From Gaeumannomyces sp. JS-464 (lineage: Eukaryota > Ascomycota > Sordariomycetes > Magnaporthales > Magnaporthaceae), in assembly GCA_002197995.1 (NCBI GenBank), contig NGZR01000007.1, positions 1,756,399 to 1,820,398 on the forward strand: a DNA stretch of 64,000 nucleotides. The letters are read 5' to 3'. Position 1 is the stretch's first letter, and each line of letters begins with the position of its first letter. Both the position numbers and the translations under genes were made by a program. Under the pieces are notes generated by a model. The model was not told the origin of the DNA. It saw only the letters and a program-made list of their open reading frames with translations, and did not search any database. This document shows, one piece after another, positions 8,557 through 18,377 of the stretch.

Positions 8557-11061
8557 TTAGTTAAACACCTCGATCATGAAGTGGTACTCGATCCTGCTCC
8601 CATCGTGCCGGCCGCGTGCCGTCAAAGCCGCGCACCGATCCGCCAGGACCTCACCGACGACCGGGGTGCCGCAGAAGAAGACGCCGACCTTGAGCTCGTC
8701 GTCGGCGTCCATATCGCCCCGCCCCACGGCGGCGGCCTTGTAGCGGAGCATGTCGTCGTCATGCCTGTCGAGGATGCGGACAAAGTCCGGCCGCCCGAAC
8801 TGGGTCGGGTTCAGGAGGCCGGTGATGGGGCTGGCCGGGTGCTCGGGGGTGCGGTGCTGCTCGAGCAGCCAGCGGTAGACGTGGGTGCCGACGCTCTTGC
8901 GCTTCTGCGTGACGTGCGTCTGGATGCGCACGTCGAGGTGGTGCTGCGCGTCGCGCGACAGGTGCCACGACTGCGAGCGCGAGACGGCGTTGAGCAGGTC
9001 CGACACCCAGAGCAGGTGGTTGCGCTCCCGGACCACCCAGTGGAAGCCGACGCGGCGGTAGTCGGAGGCGAAGTGGGAGGCGGCGGAGGAGGACGACGAA
9101 GAGGCTGAGGATGATGATGAGGTGCCAGGCCGAGTGGCTTGGCGCGAGCCCTCTCCCGTCGACGCTGTCGCCTCTGGCCCCGGCTGTGGGAGCGTCTTGT
9201 CCGAGTCGATCGCCTTGCTCAACTCGGCAGTCTGCTGATCACCGCCCGCAACCTCTGTATGCGGCCCGGCAACCTTTGTGTGGCTCGAAGACACCGAGGC
9301 GGATGGGCCACCGTGCGCCCTGTCGTCCTTGGCCTGAAGGTCGGCCAGGATTCCAGAGAAGGGCGTGAGGCCGATGCCGGCGCCGACCAGGACGGTGTGC
9401 TTGAAGTCGTAGAAGCGCTGCGCCGGCGCCCCGAACGGCCCGTTGATGCCGATCTTGATCTCGGTCGGCCCGCCCTGGGCCCCGAGCTCGCGCAGCCGCC
9501 CCGTCCAGTCGCCGTCCGTCTTGATGTGCAGGCGCATCTCCTTGCCGACGCAGACCGACACGGTGAAGGGGTGCCACTGGAACAGGCTGACGGCGGGCAC
9601 CTGCAGGTAGACCCACTGGCCGGCCTCGCAGCGCCACAGGCGCTCGCTGGGGATAGTGGCGCGGACCTCGACCGTGTCCTTGTCCAGCACGGCGAGCATC
9701 GCGGGGATGCGGTGGAAGCCCGTAGCCAGCCTGACGAGGCGTTCGGCCAGGACGAGAACCGTCGGCAGGGCCAGCTAGTAGCCGAACATGGCAAACTGCA
9801 GCAGCTGCGCCGTGCCGTGGGCGGCCAGCAGGCCGACGATGGGGAACATGAGCAGGTGCGCCAGCTGGAAGACCTCGTAGCTCCAGCGCCGGACGCGCGG
9901 CATGCTCAGCGCCGCCAGCACGTAGAACAGCCCCAGCGCCGTGAGGCCCGTCCAGCCGGGGACGGAGCGCACGTACGCGACGTAGGGGCGCGGCACGGCG
10001 TCTGGCCCCAGCAGCGCCGCGACCGCGCCCTCGTTCTCCGGGCGGCTGCCCCAGTTGAACGAGCCCGTCAGGTGGCCGACGGCGTGTAGGGTGGCGAGCG
10101 CCAGCGCCACCATCGAGATGCGGACGTGGAAGGCCTGGCTGAAGTCCCAGTTGACGAAGCGGCTGATCCAGTAGCTCTTGCGGAAAAAGGTAGACGTGTA
10201 GCGCGACATGCTGAGCAGCAGGAAGAAGAAGGTCGGGTACAGGGCGCCCGCGCACAGCTTGGCCAGCGCCACGCCCCAGCCGAAGGCGGCCTGGTACTGC
10301 TCGCCCGTCGCGTACTTGACGCACTGCCAGGCGCCCAGGCCCAGCTGCAGGCCGATGACGACGGCGAGGAAGAGGAAGCCGGGCCCGTGGACGGCCCAGT
10401 AGGCGCGGGCGCGGCGCCAGGGGCCCATGCCGTGCAGGTACCTGTCCTGCTCGTCGCGCTTGGCCGAGTCCTGCTTCATCGAGGGGACGCGCCAGGCGCG
10501 CACGCGGTCGGCGAACTCGGCGCGCGGGATCCTGGCCCCGCCCGGGCCGCTGCCGTCACAGCCGATGAGCTTGCGCAGGAAGGCGTGGCGATCGCGGTCC
10601 TCCTTGGAGTCGTGGTGCAGGTTGTGCGGCTGGGCGCCGCCGGGGGCCAGCTCGTCGTGCACCTCGTCCAGCTTACGCTCGACCTCGGAGTAGTCGATGC
10701 AGCCATCGCCGTTGTGGTCCAGCTCGTCCAAGAACGCTGAGATCTCGTCGTCGCGCAGGTACTGCACGTCCGAGCCCAAGGCTGCTGCGTCTGACGCCGG
10801 GTCGTAGCTCCGCCCCAGGGGGTTGCGTCGGTGCGCGGCGTCTCCGCCGTTGTTGATCGCTGGCGCCCCCACCGTCGCGCTGCCGCCGCTACTTCTTCGG
10901 ACGGGACAGTTGTCCGTGTTGGCGGCTACATCTTTGGGATTCTCTTGGAGATGGTCTTCAGTGCGGCCACCGGTGGGCAGGCTGGCCACGTCGCCGCGCC
11001 CAGCACCAGAGCCAACGGCATCGTTTACTTTCTCAGCATTGTCTCCTGCATTGTCAGCCAT
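8557..11061 (-). CDS. NADPH oxidase, EF-hand NoxC/Nox3 type, with one in-frame TAG
   Basis: Superoxide-generating NADPH oxidase of the fungal NoxC/Nox3 class (NOX5-like), a multi-pass membrane flavocytochrome b. From the start at 11061: an acidic N-terminus, an EF-hand at residues 115-126 (DHNGDGCIDYSE, all ligand positions present), a transmembrane ferric-reductase-like domain with paired haem histidines (AFHVRISMVALALATLHAVG and the FQLAHLLMFPIVGLLAAHG helix), then the FAD domain (HPFTVSV) and NADPH domain (LVGAGIGLTPFSGIL, FFCGTP). It ends EYHFMIEVF, typical of the family. A low-complexity Ser-rich insert lies in the NADPH domain. Both halves share one frame but are separated by a TAG at 9775-9777 (codon 429) after the last membrane helix. 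The sequence on each side is continuous with the family, so this is a nonsense mutation, readthrough or a sequence error, not an intron. TGG (Trp) is the likely ancestral codon. Confidence 0.85.
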
Positions 11062-11633
11062 TGCGCAGTGGCAGTAGCTTCATTTACGCCTTCAAAGTTT
11101 GTTTTTGTTTGTAGCGTGGTGCCGGCTGCTGGACGAGGAGGGTGAGGACGGGGACATGGCGCTCGCAGAAGACCCCGTTGTTTGCTCCCCTTATTTCTTA
11201 TTATCCGCCCAGCGTCAGCCCGCGTCGGACAAGAACTCCCTTATCACAGCGTTTGGAGTGCATGACGTCCCTTCACTGGCCCAAGACTCTGGGCCGGCCC
11301 TGCGCTGAGGTGGCAGCGCGTTTGCCAAGTTGCCAAGGCTTGCAAAGTCGATACGAGAGGAGCCCGAAGTGCCTGGATTCCAAGCCGAAAGGGACACTCC
11401 GTCCTTCTTGGTGCCAGCGCCGAGAGCCGAACTAAAATTGGCCACATTTCAGTGGCTTGCCAGCGTCATCGGAGTCTGGAACTAATGATACGGCACCTGT
11501 CAGCGACAGCCTCAACCCACTGAACCCTTGGGATAACCACAACCACCATTTTCCTGGGACTAGAAACGCCTCTTGGTGTCCAGCATTGGGCCCAGCTATT
11601 CCAACACTATGTACGCAAACCTCCCGTTGCGAC
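11062..11633. other. intergenic between NOX and HET genes
   Basis: Contains the NOX 5' flank and the HET 3' flank. No motif or gene recognised. Confidence 0.5.
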
Positions 11634-13800
11634 TTAAGCCAGGCAAATCAGCTCCCATCGCAAGTCTTCCAAGAAATCACCATCTCTCGCCGCATCCCTT
11701 CGTAACTCAACACGGAAGATGCCTACACGAGTTGACGCGGACCATTTGCTGTCAACGAGCATAAAATGCAGCATAGTGTCCCAGCCGTTCTTCCTGAATA
11801 CGGGCTCCACCTCTTCAACACAAACCAGGATCGCATCGTGGATAGCGTTCTCCGGCTGAGCAGTCCACCACCCCAGCTCCATGTCAATGATAGACACATG
11901 CATGGTCTCCATCTCCCCGCCGATTGGTACGACATGGCGCCTGGCAAGACCCTTTTCCACGAAGACACAATAGAGGGCAAGTCGAACCGGCTTCACTAGA
12001 GCCCAGCCGACAAGGATGCCTGTGTCGCGGCTCCATGACATGGATGTTCTTGGCTCGGTAATCCGGGAGCGATCGCCTGGGAGGGCTGCTGTAGTGGGAA
12101 GGATCCCAGTCCTCTCTGGCCTCCCGGTTCCGAAGCTGGTGCGGAAACCACTCGAGCGGATTCTGTTCGTTGGGCATAATTTCTATCTTTCGAAGATTCC
12201 CGTAGATCTGCAACTGGTACCACACCAGATACGAGGTAACCAAAGAGATATCAGTCATGTCCAGGTCTAGGTGGACCTGTCCGGTCCACGAGGCCCAAGA
12301 CCACGAGGGAAACTGGGGTCTAGGGAAGGCCTTGGCCACGCCCGAGTATCTCCAGAGAAGTCCGTGGTGAAAGTGGGCCTCAGGGATGCCCCAGGTGAAC
12401 TTTGTCCCCGATGCACCAGCGAGGACGCGCAATATGGCGTGGGGCGCCCTGAGCGCGTCAGACTGGTATGTAAGCCTTCTGCCAGTGAACTCAGAGATGA
12501 ACGTTCCAAACGCTCCAGGCTCTTGAACATGGTCCACAGACAGCTCGCTGAAAGGCCTGTCAGCCATCCAGAGACTCGTACAGCCCAGTAGCCTCTCGTC
12601 GATGCTGTCCTCGCGATAGTTCGCGGCTTTACACATGAGGTAAACCTGATAATCGGTAAACAGCAGGCACCTAGGGGATAATACGCCTTCCTGATAGGTC
12701 CAGGCACGATGACTCCAGATATAGTTCCCGAAAACCTGCTCATGACGGAGAAACCTCCCGCGTGGCGCAAGCGAGGTGATGAGTATGTACCTGCCGACCT
12801 CTTCCTGCCGTTGGAACAATACCCGAGTGTTCGGGCGAACTCCAGGAAGCCCCGCGTCGGAGTCTCGCCCGTTGGCTGCAACAATAGTAAGTCGTGCGCC
12901 GGCGTATATTTGTCCATCTGCTCGATCTGAACAAGCTTCGCGATCTCGCTGGATTGATCAATGCAGAGGGAGTCGATCCAGAGAAACCGACCGTCTAGGA
13001 GCCTGACCAGGGCAACGCATCTTTGATGGTGGCTGGCACTCGTTCCCACACTGAGCTAAAATCCCAGATGTCGTCCTTTGGTCTTGGAATCTCGATCCCC
13101 TCCCCAAACACTCAGAGCAAAGTATACAGGATTGGCTGGAGCGGGCACGACTCGCAAGGAATCCACATCCAGAAGCCTGAGGTCCACGGGGCTTTTGTGG
13201 ATGCCCGGGTATGAAATCTTACAAGGCTGATGGTTGAATTCGCATTCTTCGATCCATTCCTTTGATAAACCATGGGTTTATCGTGGGAGGGATGCGGATG
13301 CCAGTCAGAATAGGCGCGCCGTTCTCCATCTCCTCTTCGACGTCGACGTCCTCACTCCAGGCATGAGAATGGAGCATTTCGAGGTGGAACTCCTGTTGAG
13401 GTGATAGCGCCCGCTCGTAAACCTTCCGAGTGGAGGAATGGAGCAGATATTGTCTATCATAGAGCGCGACATGTATATGACCCATGTGCGGAAGGCCTTC
13501 TAGTGAGGTTGCCGAGAGTGTGACGAGGTGGCTTGAGAGATAGCCCCTGTAGGCACCCCTGTAGCTCAGGAGGATGAGGTGGACCACAAGCCCACATAAG
13601 CGGCAGCGGGGAGACCTTCTAACAGTGTCTCTAAAGTATCCGAGGTGGAAGAATGGGGGGCTTTTGTCTTTTTTAGGATTATCCCATGGGTTGGCCAATA
13701 TCCGACAGGTATATTGGAGCCATTGCTCGAAAGATGAGCAAAGGGTGCACAACCCGGTTGACGAATTCTTCTGGGCGATGAGAATCGTGAGTGACTTGAT
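11634..13800 (-). pseudogene. HET-domain (heterokaryon incompatibility) gene, heavily frameshifted
   Basis: HET proteins trigger incompatibility cell death after non-self fusion. Reading down from about 13.76 kb: an N-terminal LCTLC/FHLG segment ending CRLCGLV, the pre-HET motif WIEECEFNHQPC (about 13,240), LRLLDVDS, then the HET block with ALSVWGG, FLWIDSLCIDQ (about 12,985) and the RAWTYQEGVLSPRCLLF block (about 12,690). The C-terminal part ends ELICLA at 11634. These pieces lie in different frames. Single-base shifts are visible near 13,255, 13,065, 13,024, 12,905 and 12,040, so no complete HET protein can be read. The start is uncertain. Most shifts sit in short A or G runs. The density of lesions favours true decay over sequencing error. 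Confidence 0.75.
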
Positions 13801-15222
13801 GGACACATGGTTGGCGATCAGAACGTACGGTGGCCGCGGCAGGATGCGGGTACGCCAAATCCAGCCCGCTGATGCTGATACCCCCGTCATCGGCTTGAAT
13901 ACGATCCGTGGGAACTCTAGAATCCGAGGAGATGTAGCCGTATTCGAGAATGGCCTCTGCTTGGGAGCTGATCTGAATGGGCATTGCGCGTAAGGTCCCA
14001 AGTGCGAGTTTCAATAAATGACTGGAGAAGAATGAGGTCTGATGCCTGCTTCTTGCGATTTTCTGTTTTTGCCTCTTGAAGGAAGTTTTAAGGTCGCCAA
14101 CGTTAAAAATAACGGGGCCGTTTTGCGATTAAATAAGTGACCTTTTTCAGCTCATTGGATCTCAGGTGACATTGGGCGGGGTAGGTAACTGCCATTCCGT
14201 AGAGGTCAGGCTGGGGCGAAAGCCCGGAAAACGATAGGTACTCATTTGGCCGCGGTGCATATCGGACCCGCACGCTGGGCGCATCGTAGTTCCGTGCCGG
14301 CGATCCAGTGCTTGACATGTAGGTCAGGTGTTTGAAGTGGTACTCCATCTCTGCATTGTCAGGCCCGCGACGGAGAAACGACGTGTGGTCGACCAGCGCG
14401 TGGCGCCAGCCTGGGGTCTCGTTCGTGAGCAGGCAGGTGCTGGCGAGCCAGTCGAGCTCTGCCCCCGGAAGACCACGACGCCCGCCTGATGGCCCACCCA
14501 GGCCTGGATGAGTGGACGAGACTAGTCGACGTGCCGCGGCACGACCGGTCCGACGATGCTTGGCCAGCACAATCTCCTCGGAAGCCCTGAGAGGCGCCAA
14601 GGCCGGCCTTTGGGCATCCTTTATCCACAGCTTGTCGGCGACGCTCGTGTACAGCTGCATCATTCTGGCTGGCGGCGGGCTCCGCCTTCCAGCTGTAGCA
14701 GAGCGCCTCGAGCCGAATGGGGATTCTGACCAAGTTGCCAACAATATTGCTGCTGGCGATGTAGCTCTTCATGTCTCTCGCCATCTGCTTCTCTAGGCGA
14801 GCCTCTGGTCCGTTGAGACTGACCGCTTTAGCTCGACGCATGGGCGGCCGGTTTGAGTCTTGGAGATCGTCCCCGACAGCGCGATCGGGAGAGACGGGAT
14901 TGCGTGGACCTTGTGGGGAGCCGAAATGGCAGCGACTTGGGAAAGGTAGTGCTCGCGTGATGTGACGGTATGTCTTGACGTCTAGCCTAGCTCATGGATT
15001 CGGTAACGGCGCAAAGCAGAAGAGGAGACGAGACGAATGAGGATTCAAGAAAAAAACGAGAACAAAGCTGTTTGTAACCGAGACCTGAGCCGCTTATCGA
15101 TCCCAGATACATGTACAATACAGCGCAGGTGCTACAATGACAGATCTCGGCCAGCAAACGCGCGTTTATACGACTGGGTAGCCCCTGGCCACCCCTCCTT
15201 CTACAAACCCCATTCTTCTCGA
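13801..15222. other. gene-poor stretch with a possible decayed frame
   Basis: On the minus strand at about 14,103-14,841 two overlapping frames hold partly protein-like sequence (LVRIPIRLEAL and SFLRRGPDNAEMEYHFKHLT). They switch frame and match no family I recognise. This may be a relic gene. The remainder, including about 15,000-15,220, is the 3' flank of the next gene. Confidence 0.3.
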
Positions 15223-16635
15223 TTAGGCAAGTTGGCTGGTGTTGGGTATATCCAACTTCTTCAACGCGTCTGCCATCATGCCCTCGAGGTCGTAATCCCA
15301 GATCTGGTGGAAGCGAGCGGGTATGTCTCGCCCAAATCGCTCCCAATGCTCATCCTCGGTCATCCCGCTGTGATCCCACTGGAACAGCTCGACTACCTCA
15401 CGGGTGGCCCCGACCAGCCACTGCGTGCGCTCCCTGCGCAGCTCATCGTAGATCTCGAGAGCTCGCTCGGCCGTCTGTGCCCTGCTCTCGACTCCCTGGC
15501 TGCTGTTATTGACTGCCTCCAACAGCGTTGAGAGTGCCAGCGCGTCCTCGACGCCAAACCCAGCGCCGGCGCCCAGGTGAGGCCCCGTCGCGTGCGCCGC
15601 ATCGCCCGCCAGGCACACGCCGCCCATGGCGTACGTCGGCGCTGGGTTGTCGAGCGAGTCGAAGATGGCCCACTTCTCGGGGGCCTCAGGGAGCAGGTCC
15701 ACGATGGCCCTAAAGGCGGGGTGGAAGCCCTCGACGGCGGCGCGCGCCTCCTCGCGCGTTCCGGGTGCCGTCTGCCGCCCGCCCGTCGCGGCCAGGTCCC
15801 AGCCGCCCGTGCCCTTTGGGTCCGTGACGACGACGAGCACGTTGAGGACGAGGGAGTCGCCCTGCCCGATCGGGTACGTGATGGCGTGGGCGCGCGGGCC
15901 GTTGTACATGAAGCGCGTGTGCGTGCGCTCGTGGCCCAGCGCGGCGCGCGCGCGGTCAATGGGCACCAGCGTGCGGAAGCAGAACTTGCCGCTGTAGCAC
16001 GGGTGCGAGACGGGGTTCGCGGGCCCGAACATGACCTGCCGCACCCGCGACCGGATGCCGTCGCAGCCGACGACGACGTCGGCGCGCGCCGTCGTGCCGT
16101 CCGCGAACTTGATCTCGATGGGCTTCCTGCGGCCGGCTCGTGGGGCTGTGCCGTTGGGGGCTTGTTGCTGCTCGCTCGATTCGTCTTGCTTGACGTCGAC
16201 GAGCTGCTTCCCCAGCTCGACGCGGCCGCAGCCGCCGGACACGATGCCCGCGACCGTGGCCTCGACCAAGTCAGAGCGGCGGCAGCCCTGGAAGCCGTCC
16301 TTGCCGACGTACAGCTTGTAGCGGACCTCGTTGGTCTTGAGGCCTTCGACCCACTGGAAGTAGTCGAGCCCGTTCGGGGTGAGGACGCGCCTGTAAGCGC
16401 CCGCGACGGGGCCGTTGCCGGTCGGGTCGCGGTCGAGCAGCAGCATGGCGCGCTCGGCGTTGGGCGACAGGCCTATGCCGGCGCCCACGTCGCCGACGGC
16501 GGGGGCGCGCTCGTACAGCGTGAACGACACGCCGCGGGTCTGCAGGCCCAGGGCCAGAGAGACGCCCGCGATGCCGCCGCCTATGATGGTGACGTGGAGC
16601 TTGCCATCGTCCGGGGCAGCGGCGGCAGCCGTCAT
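15223..16635 (-). CDS. FAD-dependent monooxygenase, salicylate-hydroxylase-like, 470 aa
   Basis: Intact, single exon. Group A flavin monooxygenase with all three signatures: VTIIGGGIAGVSLALGLQ (residues about 14-31), the DG motif DVVVGCDGIRSRVR, and the second FAD motif CLAGDAAHATGPHLGAGAGF followed by EDALAL. There is no signal peptide, so it is cytosolic or membrane-associated. The length is normal for the family. It is transcribed divergently from the membrane terpene cyclase at 17475, with an 839-bp shared upstream region. That pairing recalls meroterpenoid and indole-diterpene pathways, where a flavin epoxidase feeds a Pyr4-type cyclase. The sequence itself is closer to salicylate hydroxylases, so the substrate is open. 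Confidence 0.85.
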   Translation of the reverse strand: MTAAAAAPDDGKLHVTIIGGGIAGVSLALGLQTRGVSFTLYERAPAVGDVGAGIGLSPNAERAMLLLDRDPTGNGPVAGAYRRVLTPNGLDYFQWVEGLKTNEVRYKLYVGKDGFQGCRRSDLVEATVAGIVSGGCGRVELGKQLVDVKQDESSEQQQAPNGTAPRAGRRKPIEIKFADGTTARADVVVGCDGIRSRVRQVMFGPANPVSHPCYSGKFCFRTLVPIDRARAALGHERTHTRFMYNGPRAHAITYPIGQGDSLVLNVLVVVTDPKGTGGWDLAATGGRQTAPGTREEARAAVEGFHPAFRAIVDLLPEAPEKWAIFDSLDNPAPTYAMGGVCLAGDAAHATGPHLGAGAGFGVEDALALSTLLEAVNNSSQGVESRAQTAERALEIYDELRRERTQWLVGATREVVELFQWDHSGMTEDEHWERFGRDIPARFHQIWDYDLEGMMADALKKLDIPNTSQLA

Positions 16636-17474
16636 CCTAGCTGGGGTGGGAGCGCAGTGGGGGTCGGCGGGGACACTGGGAGGCCTAGCGGTGTGAGTGG
16701 GCGGGGTACAAGCGAGTTGTCGTTTCGGCGTCAGGTGTCAAGTCTGTCAGAGGAGTTTGAAAAAGGGGCTTTTTTGTTCTTGTTTCTCTCCCATCGCTTA
16801 GCTTGGCTGGGTAGCAATCATCCCACCGTAACCAGTTCATGATGGAAGCTAGTGCCTGGATCGGGCCAAATCCTCAAAAATCCTCAATGAAGTCGTCGGG
16901 AACCCCCACCCTGCCTCTCCGGATCCCGCGGGCGTGGATGTCCGTCCACGTCTGGTTGGGTACCATTGGCACCCGTCGACCTGTGATTTGGCCTTCTAGA
17001 AACCCCAATTGGAATATGGCGTTGTCGGACGTGCCGAAATCAGGCTCGTAGCGCCCTTCTGGCCGCCTGGGGAACCTTCAGAGGCTTCAATTTCTGGCCG
17101 ACACGAACTGCCGGTATAAATCCGGGGGGGGGGACCTAACGTGATCTCACATGCGCCAATCACAATTTCTCCATGGAATCCTAGAACAACGTCAGGACGC
17201 GAATGCAGCCCCGCTGTCGTGCCTCCGCTTTTTAGCATCGTGCGGGCTGAGGAGATGACAGGGGAGGAGTAGGCGAATAGAGTTTGATGAGCCTCATCCC
17301 GAAATTTCTTTTCTGGGGCTCAAATGCTGCGCCACACGCTCAAAGACGACATCGCTCAGGTGATGTTGATCACCTTACCAGAAGTGCTCGTCCATTCTAT
17401 CGAAACATCACGTTGCGACTCTAACCAAGCGCGTCCGAGCCCAAAGTCAAGATCCGAATCCCGAATCCCGCGCA
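16636..17474. promoter_or_regulatory. shared divergent promoter region
   Basis: An 839-bp region between a minus-strand monooxygenase and a plus-strand terpene cyclase. TATAAA occurs at 17113-17118 within GGTATAAATCCGG, about 360 bp before the cyclase ATG, next to a nine-G run. The arrangement would allow co-regulation of the pair; no regulator site was identified. Confidence 0.45.
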
Positions 17475-18377
17475 ATGGGGTCCAGCGACGTCGCACCCCC
17501 GGGCGTCCCGGACTACGTGGTCCCCGTGTCGGGCCACATGCTCTCGGTGGCCGGCGTGCTCTGGACGGTGAGCTACCTGCTGTACGCGCGCGAGTCGCTC
17601 CGGTCCAAGTCCTACGGCATGCCCCTGGCCGCGCTCGCCATCAACTTTGGCTGGGAGGCCGTCAACGCCTTCTACGTCGCCGAGGCTCCCCTGGAGCGCG
17701 CCGTCATCACCGCCTGGTGCCTCATCGACTTGGGCCTGTTCTACGGCGTGGTGTGCTACGGCCCCCGCGAGTGGGAGCGCGGTGCCGGCGGCGGCCGCAC
17801 CACCTGGGTCTCGCGCAACCTCGTCCATGCGTTTGGCGTCATGCTCTTGCTGTCGCTATGGGCCAACTGGGCCTTCGCCCACTGGTGGATCGAGAACGAG
17901 ATCGGGCGCAGGGAGGGCAAGTTTTACGGCGGCAAATTGGCCGCCGACACGACGGAGCTGGGGTACTGGACCGCGTCCTTTGCTCAGGTGTTTCTTTCTG
18001 CCGCGAGTCTGGCGCAGCTCCTAGTCCGCGAGCATTCCGGAGGTGTAAGCTGGTCGATATGGTAGGTTGTGTGCCGCTGTCATTGCATCCATTTCGTCGT
18101 CAACGCTAACGCCACCCCGCCGGCCAGGGCGACCCGATTTGTCGGCTCGCTGGTTGGGCTGTGGGGAGCGTACCTCTGGCTGTGGTACTACTGGCCAGAG
18201 GGGCATCCCTACGTCCCATCCGAGATTTCTGTATTTTTCATGGTTGTCTCCATCGCATGTGATGTCGCATACGCGCCTGTCCTGTGGTCTGTCCGGCAGA
18301 GTGAGAGAATTTTGCCCGACGGCTCCAAGGTCGCTGCAAACTACGTAGAGCCGGCTCCAAAGCGCAAGGCTCCATAG
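17475..18377 (+). CDS. Pyr4-family integral-membrane terpene cyclase
   Basis: Two exons (17475-18061 and 18128-18377) flank a 66-nt intron (GTAGGT...CAG, branch GCTAAC) and give 278 aa. About seven membrane helices are visible. The family hallmarks are NFGWEAVNAFYVAEAPLER with Glu61, DLGLFYGVVCYGP, the conserved block EIGRREGKFYGG, GGVSWSIWATR, WLWYYWPEGHPYV, and CDVAYAPVLW with Asp241. Glu and Asp in the corresponding helices are reported essential in Pyr4. The family cyclises epoxidised prenyl chains in meroterpenoid and indole-diterpene pathways by protonation. The intron splits a Trp codon cleanly. It pairs divergently with the flavin monooxygenase. No prenyltransferase or polyketide synthase is adjacent, so the product cannot be inferred. 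Confidence 0.85.

Noticed and set aside
15577..16842. Plus-strand frame of 421 codons opposite the monooxygenase
   Set aside because: Composition dominated by Arg, Ala, Asp and Gly with no motif; the minus strand encodes all FAD motifs.
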